NCBI RefSeq assembly: GCF_023910635.1
Contig: NZ_JAAVVZ010000002.1
Span: 124,001 to 188,000, forward strand
DNA from: Sphingorhabdus sp.
Lineage (GTDB): Bacteria > Pseudomonadota > Alphaproteobacteria > Sphingomonadales > Sphingomonadaceae
Direction: 5' to 3'
Length of the DNA: 64,000 nucleotides
The position numbers and the translations under genes were made by a program. Shown here piece after piece: positions 54,540 to 63,468 of the stretch. Every line of letters starts with the position of its first letter. Position 1 is the stretch's first letter. Below the pieces are notes generated by a model. The model was not told the DNA's origin, made no database searches, and worked only from the letters and a program-made list of their open reading frames with translations.

Positions 54540-55102
54540 TTGGGGGTTTCAAGGTGTTTCTGGGCTTCTACCATCAATTGCATCGCTGCTTGCACGCCCG
54601 CTTTTGCACCAACGCCTTGTCCAACGGTGGTTAATTTTTGCTGTATTTTGGGCTGTGCTGCGGTCATAGATTTGCCTGCGCTCGATTCCATAAATCGGCG
54701 CATCATAAGCAAATCCGCAGGTTGAATTTCCAACACATATTGCTGTGCCGTCTGCTCAATGATGTTGGGAATTTCTGCTCGAATGCTGGCCATCATGAGT
54801 TCGCCGAATCGCTTGCCAAATGCGGCCTGCCCGCCTGGATATTTCTCACTTACTTGCTTGAGTATCTCTGCGCCATCTTCCGTTTGCCCCAATTGGCCAA
54901 GATAGCTCGACTCCATCACCGGCAGCATCTGCGCAAACAACGCGTTCAGCATTTTTTCTGTATCGCTCGCTATGAGAATTGCACGCGCATCTTCCACCGG
55001 GGTTGATGCCGCCTTAGCTTCATTTGCCGTTGCCGCTTCTGGTATGGTTGCCAGAAATAGCAGCCCAAATGCTGCCTGCTGGACGCTTTTCACTAACTTC
55101 AT
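54536..55102 (-). CDS. DUF2059 family exported protein between gltD and gltB
   Basis: A 188-residue secreted protein: signal peptide (SVQQAAFGLLFLATIPEAATA) and DUF2059 (KMLNALFAQMLPVMESSYL ... IPNIIEQTAQQYVLEIQPADLLMMRRFMESSAGKSMTAAQPKIQQKL). Function unknown. Its ATG overlaps the gltD stop by 4 bases and its stop overlaps the gltB start by 4 bases, so it is coupled to both subunits of a cytoplasmic enzyme although it is itself exported. Confidence 0.93.
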   Translation of the reverse strand: MKLVKSVQQAAFGLLFLATIPEAATANEAKAASTPVEDARAILIASDTEKMLNALFAQMLPVMESSYLGQLGQTEDGAEILKQVSEKYPGGQAAFGKRFGELMMASIRAEIPNIIEQTAQQYVLEIQPADLLMMRRFMESSAGKSMTAAQPKIQQKLTTVGQGVGAKAGVQAAMQLMVEAQKHLETPK

Positions 55103-56541
55103 GCTGCAATCCTTTCATCACTGATTTTCGATTTCAAATAAGTGTGCATATGCTGCGTGACATCGCGCCCGTCAAGGATTGCCCAGACGACAAGGCTTGC
55201 GCCGCGCACGATGTCGCCAATGGCGAATACGCCGTCGAGGTTCGTCATCTGCGTATTATGGTCCACACGCACGGTGCCCCAGCGGGTGACGTTGAGGTCG
55301 GGTGCGTTGAATAACACGGGCAGGTCTTCGGCCTCAAAGCCCAAAGCCATAATCACCATATCGGCGTTCAATGTGAAGTCGCCTTCGGGGTCATTTTCCG
55401 GTGTGCGGCGGCCGGAGGCATCGGGGGCCGCAAGCCGCATCTTCGCCACATGCACGCGCTCGACTTTGCCATTGCCGTCAAAGCCCTTGGGACCCGACAG
55501 CCAGACAAATTCGACGCCTTCTTCTTCGGCATTGGTCACTTCGCGCTGTGAACCCGGCATATTCTCACGGTCGCGGCGGTAGAGGCATTTGACCGACTTT
55601 GCGCCTTGGCGGATCGCGGTGCGGACACAATCCATCGCGGTATCGCCGCCGCCAATGACGACTACGTCTTTGCCATGTGCGTTCATCGCGCCGCTTTCAA
55701 AAGCAGGCACAATGTCGCCAAAGCCCTTGCGGTTGGAGGTGGTGAGGAAATCCAGCGCCGGGACAATCCCCTCCAGCCCGATACCCGGCGTCGCAATTGC
55801 CCGCGCCTTATAGACGCCGGTCGCTATCAACACCGCGTCATGCTTTGCGCGCAAATCATCCAGCGATGCATCGCGGCCAACCTCAAAATTGGCGTGGAAG
55901 TGAATGCCTGCATCCTCCAACCGTTGGACACGGCGCATGACAATGTCTTTTTCCAGCTTGAAACCGGGGATGCCATAGGTCATCAACCCGCCCATGCGGT
56001 CATAGCGGTCATATACATGGACGTCATAACCCGCGACGCGCAGATATTCTGCGGTCGTCAGCCCGCCCGGTCCAGCGCCGATGATGCCAACCGATTGGCC
56101 GCGCGATGAACCAACTTCGACGGGTTCAACCCAGCCCTGCTCCCACGCGGTATCGGTGATGTATTTTTCAACCGAGCCAATGGTGACCGCGTCATGGCCC
56201 GAAAATTCAATAACGCAATTACCCTCGCACAAGCGATCCTGCGGGCAAATACGGCCGCAGATTTCAGGCATGGTGCTGGTCAGGCTGGACATCTCATAGG
56301 CTTCGCGCAAGCGCCCTTCGGCGGTCAGGCGTAACCAATCTGGAATATGGTTGTGCAGCGGGCAATGGACCGAGCAATAGGGCACGCCGCATTGCGAACA
56401 ACGCGACGCCTGATCCGCTGCTGCGGCGGGCGCATAGCGATCTGCGATTTCGGCGAAATCTTCGGCGCGCAATTCGGCTTCCCGCTTATGCGGATAAGCC
56501 TGCGGCTTCGAAACAAATTTCAGCATCGGATCTTTTGCCAC
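55099..56541 (-). CDS. gltD: glutamate synthase (NADPH) small subunit
   Basis: GltD, about 480 residues, brings electrons from NADPH through FAD and two [4Fe-4S] clusters. N-terminal cysteine sets: RCSQCGVPYCSVHCPLHNHIP and CGRICPQDRLCEGNCV; FAD site VGIIGAGPGGLTTAEYL; NADPH site VVIGGGDTAMDCVRTA. GTG 56541 is chosen because AAGGAG precedes it at the right distance; an upstream frame start at 56583 lacks one. First gene of gltD-DUF2059-gltB. Confidence 0.96.
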   Translation of the reverse strand: MAKDPMLKFVSKPQAYPHKREAELRAEDFAEIADRYAPAAAADQASRCSQCGVPYCSVHCPLHNHIPDWLRLTAEGRLREAYEMSSLTSTMPEICGRICPQDRLCEGNCVIEFSGHDAVTIGSVEKYITDTAWEQGWVEPVEVGSSRGQSVGIIGAGPGGLTTAEYLRVAGYDVHVYDRYDRMGGLMTYGIPGFKLEKDIVMRRVQRLEDAGIHFHANFEVGRDASLDDLRAKHDAVLIATGVYKARAIATPGIGLEGIVPALDFLTTSNRKGFGDIVPAFESGAMNAHGKDVVVIGGGDTAMDCVRTAIRQGAKSVKCLYRRDRENMPGSQREVTNAEEEGVEFVWLSGPKGFDGNGKVERVHVAKMRLAAPDASGRRTPENDPEGDFTLNADMVIMALGFEAEDLPVLFNAPDLNVTRWGTVRVDHNTQMTNLDGVFAIGDIVRGASLVVWAILDGRDVTQHMHTYLKSKISDERIAA

Positions 56542-56700
56542 AACACGCTCCTTCAGAAGCGCTGCGCGTAACGCGGCAAACATACGCTGTCACGTGAAAA
56601 TCCAATAATAGGGCAGCTTTGTTGACTAAACTAACTCATTTTGAGACGATAATTTACGCGCGCGCAATAATATTTCAAATTAATAGGTCCGTATCGGCAC

Positions 56701-57501
56701 CTACCGCATCGTCAGCCATAGCAACGCGGCTGTTCCAACGATGATTCGGTAATAAGCAAAAGGGGCAAATCCATATTTGCCGACAATGGCGACAAACGCC
56801 TTCACCACAACCACCGCGACCAGAAACGCCATGGTAAAGCCAATGGCGATCATCCCCATGTCGTCCGCGTTCAAAAGCGCCCTGTCTTTCCACAAAGCAT
56901 ATACCGTTGCGGCCATCATCGTGGGCACGGCCAAGAAGAAGGAAAATTCTGCGGCGGTCTTGCGTTCAACACCCATCATCAGCCCGCCCATGATTGTCGC
57001 GCCCGACCGGCTCACACCCGGCAACATCGCGGTGCACTGGACAAGGCCAATCGCCAAAGCCGTGCCAAAGGGGATTTCCTCAACCGTGTTAAAGCGCACC
57101 GTCTTCACCACGCGCTCCAGCAATAATAGGATGATGCCGCCTACGATCAACGCGATGGCAACAATCTGCGGTGTCTGCATCGCGGCGCGAATGGCATCAT
57201 AAGCCACCACGCCAATCACCACAGCAGGGGCAAAGCCCAAGAGGATGTTGCGCGTGAACGCAACGGGCCCAGCCTGCCGCTTCAACAGCCCCGTGCCCAC
57301 CGCCCAAAATCTGCGCCAATATACCAATAGCACCGCCAAGATCGCGCCGAGCTGGATCGCGATTTTAAAGGCGACTGAGCTATTATCGGTGAAACCAACC
57401 AGCTCGCCCGCCAAAATAAGATGCCCAGTCGATGACACCGGCAAAAACTCAGTCAGCCCCTCAATAAAGCCGAGGAGCAACGCGATCATCGTATCGCTCA
57501 T
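56701..57501 (-). CDS. uppP: undecaprenyl-diphosphate phosphatase
   Basis: UppP/BacA, 266 residues, about seven membrane helices. Signature blocks: LLGFIEGLTEFLPVSSTGHL and MLPGVSRSGATI hold the catalytic residues. It recycles the lipid carrier for murein and other envelope polymers. It overlaps the upstream NAD(P)-binding gene by 4 bases (ATGA). Confidence 0.97.
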   Translation of the reverse strand: MSDTMIALLLGFIEGLTEFLPVSSTGHLILAGELVGFTDNSSVAFKIAIQLGAILAVLLVYWRRFWAVGTGLLKRQAGPVAFTRNILLGFAPAVVIGVVAYDAIRAAMQTPQIVAIALIVGGIILLLLERVVKTVRFNTVEEIPFGTALAIGLVQCTAMLPGVSRSGATIMGGLMMGVERKTAAEFSFFLAVPTMMAATVYALWKDRALLNADDMGMIAIGFTMAFLVAVVVVKAFVAIVGKYGFAPFAYYRIIVGTAALLWLTMR

Positions 57502-58421
57502 GCTGTGGGGCTACTGCCAAAGCGGCCATGCTTGCGGTAAATGTTTAACCAATCGTCGGCAATGACATCCAACGGCGTCGGCACGATGCCATAAGCGGCA
57601 AGCCCGTCGGTGCCCGTCACCACATTGTCATGGCCCAGCATCTTAAACTGGTCATCGGTAATCGGCGCGCCGGGCATCCACCCTGTTCCCTTGGCGAGCA
57701 TCTTTGCAGCAATATCGGGCACTTCGATGAACAGGGGGTCCCGGCCAATCGCTTTGGCGATCCAGCGGTTCAGCTCCATCATGGAGAATATCTCCGGCCC
57801 GCCAAGCTCAAGCACGCGGCCATCCTGATGCACCAAAGCGGCGGCAACAGCTTTGGCAACGTCGCCTGCAAAGACAGGCTGGAACTTTGTGGCCGCACCG
57901 ATGACGGGCACAACAGGCAACATGCGGATCAGCCCGGCAAAGCGGTTGATGAACTGGTCTTCGCGGCCGAACACAATTGACGGCCGCAAGATGACGGCGG
58001 CGGGAAATGCCGCATGCACCGCCGCTTCGCCGCCCGCTTTGCTTTGGCCATATTCGGCGTCGCTTTGTGCGTCCGCACCAATTGCGGAGATGTGGACCAA
58101 AGCGCCAACGCCGGCGTCTGCGGCGGCCTGTGCCACGATGCCCGCGCCAATATTCTGAACCGCATCCATATCGGCAAAGCTGCCCACCAGATTGACGACA
58201 GCATCGGCATCCATCACCGCGCGTTGCACGCTGGCGGGTTTGCGGATGTCGGCTGCCATTAATTGCACCTGGCCCAAATTGCCCAGCGGCTTGATATGAT
58301 TGGCGCTATTGGCGTTGCGGCCCACAATACGCAGCCGCGCGCCTTGACCCAGCAGCGCCTGCGCGACGTAGCGGCCCAAAAACCCGCCGCCACCAAAAAC
58401 CGTTATCAACTTGCCCTGCAT
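57498..58421 (-). CDS. NAD(P)H-binding epimerase-like protein (complex I NDUFA9 family)
   Basis: A 307-residue atypical SDR: LITVFGGGGFLGRYVAQALLGQGARLRIVGRN is the Rossmann start, followed by VHISAIGADAQSDAEYGQSKAGGE (Tyr/Lys) and FQPVFAGDVAKAVAAAL. The order of motifs and length match the NDUFA9-like subunit family found beside uppP in sphingomonads and other alphaproteobacteria. Its substrate is unknown. Confidence 0.92.
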   Translation of the reverse strand: MQGKLITVFGGGGFLGRYVAQALLGQGARLRIVGRNANSANHIKPLGNLGQVQLMAADIRKPASVQRAVMDADAVVNLVGSFADMDAVQNIGAGIVAQAAADAGVGALVHISAIGADAQSDAEYGQSKAGGEAAVHAAFPAAVILRPSIVFGREDQFINRFAGLIRMLPVVPVIGAATKFQPVFAGDVAKAVAAALVHQDGRVLELGGPEIFSMMELNRWIAKAIGRDPLFIEVPDIAAKMLAKGTGWMPGAPITDDQFKMLGHDNVVTGTDGLAAYGIVPTPLDVIADDWLNIYRKHGRFGSSPTA

Positions 58422-58505
58422 ATATGCTCCGTCAGCCAGCGTGAAACCCTGCGCGCGCTTTGCACCACCGCTAAGCAGCTTTCAAGGCCGACCTGTGTAT
58501 GGCGG

Positions 58506-58540
58506 TCGCGGCGCGTGGATTTAATCCACCGCGCGCGCCG
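58506..58540. repeat. GC-rich inverted repeat upstream of tRNA-Leu
   Basis: GCGGCGCGTGGATT and AATCCACCGCGCGCGCCGC can form a long hairpin (with a small bulge) between the divergent NDUFA9-like gene and the tRNA gene. Confidence 0.5.
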
Positions 58541-58548
58541 CACAGCCG

Positions 58549-58576
58549 TTGACAATATCACCTAATCGCTTAAAGG
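58549..58576 (+). promoter_or_regulatory. probable promoter of tRNA-Leu
   Basis: TTGACA (58549-58554) is a consensus -35 element; the region 17 bases on (around TTAAAG, 58570-58575) would be a weak -10. Position is about 45 bases before the mature tRNA. Confidence 0.45.
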
Positions 58577-58618
58577 AGCGCGCCTACCCGACATGCGGAA
58601 ATTTCCTGCATGTCTTGT

Positions 58619-58705
58619 GCCCGGATGGCGGAATTGGTAGACGCACCAGCTTCAGGTGCTGGCGCTGGTAACGGCGTGGAGGTTCGAGTCCTCTTCCGGG
58701 CACCA
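58619..58705 (+). tRNA. tRNA-Leu (anticodon CAG)
   Basis: An 87-base class II tRNA. Acceptor GCCCGGA pairs with TCCGGGC, CCA is encoded. D-arm ATGGCGGAATTGGTAGACGC, anticodon stem-loop CCAGCTTCAGGTGCTGG with CAG, long variable arm (CGCTGGTAACGGCG), T-arm with GGTTCGAGTCC. Reads CUG codons. The 244 bases after it (58706-58949) show only a weak hairpin (AACCGGATATTCTGGTT) and no gene or integrase. Confidence 0.97.
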
Positions 58706-58949
58706 GAAATTCTGAACACATTGAACCGGATATTCTGGTTTCAGTTCAGAAACTGTCCCCGGGGCAACATCCGTTTGCATGGCAAGTTTTGGGGGAAAAT
58801 CTCGTGGCTGGGAATGACCTAATTTGGGTGGAAGGGGGACAGCGGACTGGCTTCGTTTTCCGGCTTGTTTTGGGCCAGAAACGGCGTGGCAGCTTTTGGG
58901 TGTACATGCGGTAAACCGACATTATCAAACAATCATAAGCAACAACCGT

Positions 58950-60458
58950 TTATCCTAACGGAATTTTTAGTGCCTGCTTGTGTGACGGAAACCTCGCCGC
59001 TTGACTGGCAATAAATGCATCTATTTCGGTAAGGTTCGCCAAATCCAGTCCCTCCAAAGACACCAAAAGTTTGTCATCTGATGGGAACGTGCCATAGCCT
59101 GCAAATAGGCAGTGCCAAGACAAAGCGCTGTAATAACGGCCAATGCCAAGGCTGTGAATTTCGGCAGTGAGATCGGCGCCTGTGAACCAAGCGGTCATCA
59201 GAGTTTTTAAATTGTCCGACAAGGCATAATTGCCGGCGTTGTCGCGCCAATAATCCGAGTCATGCCGTTGGTTCATGCGATAATGGGCAACAATGTAATC
59301 ACGGATGCCTTCCATGCGATCTGCCAATCCCCAATTCAGTTCGTTTGCATATTGGTTGGTTGCCCCACCTTTCTCAAAGGCTTCGATAAAGCCTTCTACT
59401 GTGGCTTGCACAATATGCAGCGCGGTCGCCTCAAGCGGCTCAATAAAACCTTGCGAAAGGCCAACAGCGAGGCAGTTGCCAACCCAGCACCGCTCCAGCC
59501 GACCAACGTTCATTTTCAGGTGTCGAGCCGGTGTTTCGCTGTCCAATAGTCCCAAATGACGCCTAAGCTCTGTTTCAGCCACGTCTGGGTCGATGTAGCG
59601 CGAGGAATACACATAACCATTACCCGCGCGGTTTGTCAGCGGAATGCGCCATGCCCAGCCTGTCGACAAGGCGGTTGCCTTTGTTTCGCTGGGAATGTCC
59701 CCAGCATCATTTGGCGTCGGCATGGCAATTGCGGAATCGTTGAATAGATTGTCGCCAAAGCTGATGAAACGTTCATTCAATGCCTTTTGAATAATCGTCC
59801 CGCCAAAGCCGCTGCAATCGACAAAGAAGTCGCCTTTTATCGCCTCATCATCCCCTATGTGCAGAGCCTTTACATGCCCTGTGTTGTCGATCTGTACATG
59901 GTTCACAGTGCGTGCGAGATGGGTGACACCAAGGACGCCAACAGCATGGTCACGCAATGTCCGCCCGACCAACGTGGCGTCAAAATGATAGCCATAGCCA
60001 ATTGCGTGCGGATAGTCCGTCGCAGCTACAGGGGCGCGGCGTTCGGCGGCTATCCGGGCGAGTAAGAAGAAACGGTCGGGATGTGCCTCGACATCGCGGC
60101 CAGTGCGGCGAGCGCGGGTTTGGAAGAAAAATTTATTATCCGTAAGGTGATCCAATGCCGAATGAAACGGATGAAAATATTTTTCGAAACCAGGGCGTTC
60201 GGACCAGTTTTGAAAGCTAATGCCGGCTTTGTAGGTCGCGTAGCACTTGGGCATCCAATCAGCTTCAGCGACGCCGAGCGTATCGAAAAATGCCTTCAAC
60301 TGCGGCGTTGAGCCTTCGCCCACGCCAATGATGCCAATGTCGGGCGATTCCACGACAACGATGTCATACTGCGGCCATTTCTGCGCCAGCAAGCATGCTG
60401 TCATCCAACCCGCAGTGCCGCCACCCAATATCACAAAGCGAAGCGGTGCGTCAGCCAT
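58950..60458 (-). CDS. flavin-dependent tryptophan halogenase family protein
   Basis: A 502-residue halogenase-fold flavoprotein. FAD site ILGGGTAGWMTACLLAQKW at the start, the conserved lysine in YATYKAGISFQNW near residue 82, and GWAWRIPL near 268, the W-x-W-x-I-P signature. True tryptophan halogenation is not implied: in sphingomonads and Caulobacter such genes are common in TonB-receptor/glycan loci (from memory). ATG overlaps the esterase stop (TAATG). Last gene of the visible operon. Confidence 0.93.
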   Translation of the reverse strand: MADAPLRFVILGGGTAGWMTACLLAQKWPQYDIVVVESPDIGIIGVGEGSTPQLKAFFDTLGVAEADWMPKCYATYKAGISFQNWSERPGFEKYFHPFHSALDHLTDNKFFFQTRARRTGRDVEAHPDRFFLLARIAAERRAPVAATDYPHAIGYGYHFDATLVGRTLRDHAVGVLGVTHLARTVNHVQIDNTGHVKALHIGDDEAIKGDFFVDCSGFGGTIIQKALNERFISFGDNLFNDSAIAMPTPNDAGDIPSETKATALSTGWAWRIPLTNRAGNGYVYSSRYIDPDVAETELRRHLGLLDSETPARHLKMNVGRLERCWVGNCLAVGLSQGFIEPLEATALHIVQATVEGFIEAFEKGGATNQYANELNWGLADRMEGIRDYIVAHYRMNQRHDSDYWRDNAGNYALSDNLKTLMTAWFTGADLTAEIHSLGIGRYYSALSWHCLFAGYGTFPSDDKLLVSLEGLDLANLTEIDAFIASQAARFPSHKQALKIPLG

Positions 60459-61399
60459 TAGCGCCCCTGAAGCATCCAGCCAAAGATATCATCCATACGC
60501 GCAGCCCACGCATTTTCCTCATGCGGTGTGCCGACATAGACTGTGCTTTGAAAATCCTTACCCTTCTTCCATCCATTGGCGACCAAAGCGGCGTCGAGAT
60601 TTTCTTGATAGGGCTGGTAAAAGGCATCCAGCGTTTCTGTGCCATGGTCAAACCAGATCCGGCGACTCTTTGGCTTGCCCAAGTCTTGCTTCACAAAGTG
60701 TCGCCATGCTGCAAAAATGTCCTGCCGCTCTGCCTGTGCCCAATTGGGATCGTCCAACGGCAAATGCGTCGAAACCGCGCCCGCCGTGCCAAACACATCG
60801 GGATATTTGCTGATCGCATAAAGCGAGATGAGACCACCCATGCTGGAGCCGATAATTCCAGTGTGCGACCGGTCTTTCTTGGTCCGAAACATCTGGTCGA
60901 TTTGGGGCTTAAGGTCGAACACAATAAACCGCAGATAAGCATCGGCAATTAATGACTTGCTATTGCCCCGTGCCTCTAGCTTTGCGCGCGTTTCTGGCGA
61001 GACATAATCGAGCATTGACCGAGGAAAATACTGCCGCCACCGGTCTTCGCCGGGTTGGTCAATGCCAACGATGATGAACGGCGCGACTTTATTGGATGCA
61101 ATCAGCCGCAAAGCCGATTTATCCGCTGCCCACACCTTGTTGAAGCTTGACCGCTTCGGATCGAACAGATTCTGGCCGTCATGCATATATACAACGCCAT
61201 AGCGGCCTTTGCTTGCGTCATAGCCTGGTGGAAGCCAGACAACGACCTTGGGCGGTGCGATCTGGCTGGTTGTGACGGGGCCCAAGTCAACAAAGCGTCC
61301 CTGATCCTGTGCCAAAAGTTGCGTCGAGGGCCCGAACGGCAGCGCTGCTACGAGCATGGCTGTCGCGGCTAACAAAGACCGACGGCGTAACCTAATCAT
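60458..61399 (-). CDS. exported alpha/beta-hydrolase (esterase D family)
   Basis: A 313-residue protein with a twin-arginine-like/Sec signal (MIRLRRRSLLAATAMLVAALPFG) and a putative-esterase domain (PF00756 type): VVWLPPGYDASKGRYGVVYMHDGQNLFDP, the nucleophile elbow GIIGSSMGGLISLYA, an acid in FDHGTETLD and the histidine in GTPHEENAW. Perhaps removes acyl groups from oligosaccharides. Its ATG overlaps the GH97 stop (TAATG) and its stop overlaps the halogenase start. Confidence 0.9.
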   Translation of the reverse strand: MIRLRRRSLLAATAMLVAALPFGPSTQLLAQDQGRFVDLGPVTTSQIAPPKVVVWLPPGYDASKGRYGVVYMHDGQNLFDPKRSSFNKVWAADKSALRLIASNKVAPFIIVGIDQPGEDRWRQYFPRSMLDYVSPETRAKLEARGNSKSLIADAYLRFIVFDLKPQIDQMFRTKKDRSHTGIIGSSMGGLISLYAISKYPDVFGTAGAVSTHLPLDDPNWAQAERQDIFAAWRHFVKQDLGKPKSRRIWFDHGTETLDAFYQPYQENLDAALVANGWKKGKDFQSTVYVGTPHEENAWAARMDDIFGWMLQGR

Positions 61400-63468
61400 T
61401 AACCCTCGACCAAGCGGATTGCAAACCCGCCGCCGGGTGCGATGCGCATGTTAAGGCTGTCAGCGCTCGTCAACGTGCGGCGTTCAATGGCTATCGAGTG
61501 GCGCTTTTCAGTGCGGTAATCCGCATCGTCGCCATCGCGGTAGATTTCCGCAGTGTATTTCTTGCCCGGCGTCAGGAAATTCAGGTTGAAGGTCACATTG
61601 CGTTCTTCCTCATCGCCCACGGCACCAACATACCAGTTTTTACCGCTACGTTCCTTGCGCGCAATAGTCACAAAATCGCCTATCTCACCATTGAGTACGC
61701 GGGTATCTTCCCAATCAGTGGGTACATCACGAATGAACTTCATGGCCTCGGGATATTTGGCGTAATTTTCGGGCGTATCGGCCACCATCTGCACGGGCGA
61801 GTAAATGACGACATATAGTGCCAACTGCTTCGCGATGGTCGACAATATGTCGCTGTCGCGTTCACCCTTCAAGCTCAAGATGCCCGGCGTGAAATCCATC
61901 GGCCCTTCAAGCATGCGCGTGAAAACAACATTTGCTTCATGCTCGGGCGGGTTTTTGCCGCCCCATGCGTTATATTCCATCCCACGCATGCCTTCGCGCG
62001 CCACCCAGTTTGGATACGTACGGTGCAGGCCAGTGCCTTTCACTGGCTCATGGCTGTCAATGCCGACCTTATATTTTGCTGCGGTCTGAACCACGCGAAT
62101 TTGGTGGTTCACCATCCACTGGCCCTGATGCCATTCGCGATATTGCTTGCCGTCCGCATCCTCGCGTTCCATTTGTCCAGCGTCGGTTACATAGCCTGTT
62201 TTAACGACCATGTAATTGTGGTCGGCAGCGAATTTGAACGCTTTGTCGAACTGGTTTTCATAATGCGTCGCAGCGCCGCCGGTTTCATGATGGCCAATCA
62301 GACGCACGCCCTTTTTCTTGCCATAAGCGACCAGCATATCTACATCGAAATCGTCTGTTGGTTGGGCAAAATCCATGTCATGGCCGTTACCAAACCAGTC
62401 GCCGTCCCACCCGACATTCCATCCCTCGACCAACACATGGGGAATGCTGTTCTCGGCCGCGAAGTCGATGTAGCGTTTGACATTCGCATTGGTCGCACCA
62501 TGCTTTGGACCTCGTGCCCAACTCCATTCGCCCTTGATCATGTTCCACCAGACGCCAGCAAATTTGCCTGGCTTAATCCAGCTAACATCGCCTAGCTTAT
62601 TGGGCTCATTCAGGTTGAGCATGAGATGGCTGTGGTAAACACCCGCTGCATCATCAGCGATGATGAGCGTGCGCCAAGGGGTATTCCATGCGCCTTTTTT
62701 TTGCACCTTGGGCTCGCCAGCGCCGGGATGGAGTGCCGCACGCAGCGTGTTGCCCTCCGTGCGGGCGACCGCCATGCCCGAATAATCTACCAACGCTGCC
62801 TCATGCAGTGCGACATGTGTGCCATCTTCGAACTTGATCGTGATTGGGGTGTCTGCATTCGCTACTGATGAAAGCGGTGTTTTATTGTAGAGATATTCTT
62901 CGCGGTTCCACAGGAAAGCTGGCTTCCACCATGCGGTTCCCGCACTCGCAAAGGAAAACTCCGTCAGTTCGTCCGCAATGTTTGCTTGTGCGAGATTGGG
63001 CTGATCGGGAAATTCGTAGCGAAAGCCAACGCCGTCGTTGTACAATCGAAAGTTGACCGTAAAGCCACGCGCCAGCGTCGTCGTCTCCTTCAGATGGACT
63101 TTTAACGCACGGTAATTGTTGCGGATGCTTTTCCATTCACCCCATGGCTGAGTCCAGCTGTCGTCATGGTCGTACGTTTCCTGTCCAGTTACGGAAAGCC
63201 TGCGGTCAATTTTTACAGCATCTGTGAAAAGGAAACCAAGCTTGGAAGGCGCGAGAACGGGCTTTCCCTTGCGGGTAATGGCGTAAGCTGCGCGGCCATC
63301 ACCATCTATTGTGACATCGACCTGAACAGTACCATCTGGCGATGTTGCTGATGCCACTGACTGTGCATGAGCGACCGCAGGCACCAACGATGCCCCAAGT
63401 GCAATAGCGATCATCAGTTCGAACCGACGGCCGCTGTGGCGCATTTGAGAGATGTCGTTACTTGTCAT
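61399..63468 (-). CDS. glycoside hydrolase family 97 (alpha-glucosidase-like)
   Basis: A 689-residue exported GH97 enzyme: signal peptide (LMIAIALGASLVPAVAHAQ), N-terminal beta-sandwich, catalytic barrel (VLVEGWNVGWDGDW; GVRLIGHHETGGA; KVGIDSHEPVKGTGLHRTYPNWV; EYNAWGGKNPPEHEANVVFTR) and C-terminal sandwich. The family includes inverting alpha-glucosidases and retaining alpha-galactosidases; the Glu-rich EHE segment favours the former (inference). It overlaps the upstream GH13 gene by 4 bases. Confidence 0.93.
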   Translation of the reverse strand: MTSNDISQMRHSGRRFELMIAIALGASLVPAVAHAQSVASATSPDGTVQVDVTIDGDGRAAYAITRKGKPVLAPSKLGFLFTDAVKIDRRLSVTGQETYDHDDSWTQPWGEWKSIRNNYRALKVHLKETTTLARGFTVNFRLYNDGVGFRYEFPDQPNLAQANIADELTEFSFASAGTAWWKPAFLWNREEYLYNKTPLSSVANADTPITIKFEDGTHVALHEAALVDYSGMAVARTEGNTLRAALHPGAGEPKVQKKGAWNTPWRTLIIADDAAGVYHSHLMLNLNEPNKLGDVSWIKPGKFAGVWWNMIKGEWSWARGPKHGATNANVKRYIDFAAENSIPHVLVEGWNVGWDGDWFGNGHDMDFAQPTDDFDVDMLVAYGKKKGVRLIGHHETGGAATHYENQFDKAFKFAADHNYMVVKTGYVTDAGQMEREDADGKQYREWHQGQWMVNHQIRVVQTAAKYKVGIDSHEPVKGTGLHRTYPNWVAREGMRGMEYNAWGGKNPPEHEANVVFTRMLEGPMDFTPGILSLKGERDSDILSTIAKQLALYVVIYSPVQMVADTPENYAKYPEAMKFIRDVPTDWEDTRVLNGEIGDFVTIARKERSGKNWYVGAVGDEEERNVTFNLNFLTPGKKYTAEIYRDGDDADYRTEKRHSIAIERRTLTSADSLNMRIAPGGGFAIRLVEG

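Noticed and set aside
58619-58950. tRNA-Leu as an integrated-element attachment site
   Set aside because: No integrase, no duplicated tRNA 3' end and ordinary chromosomal genes follow.
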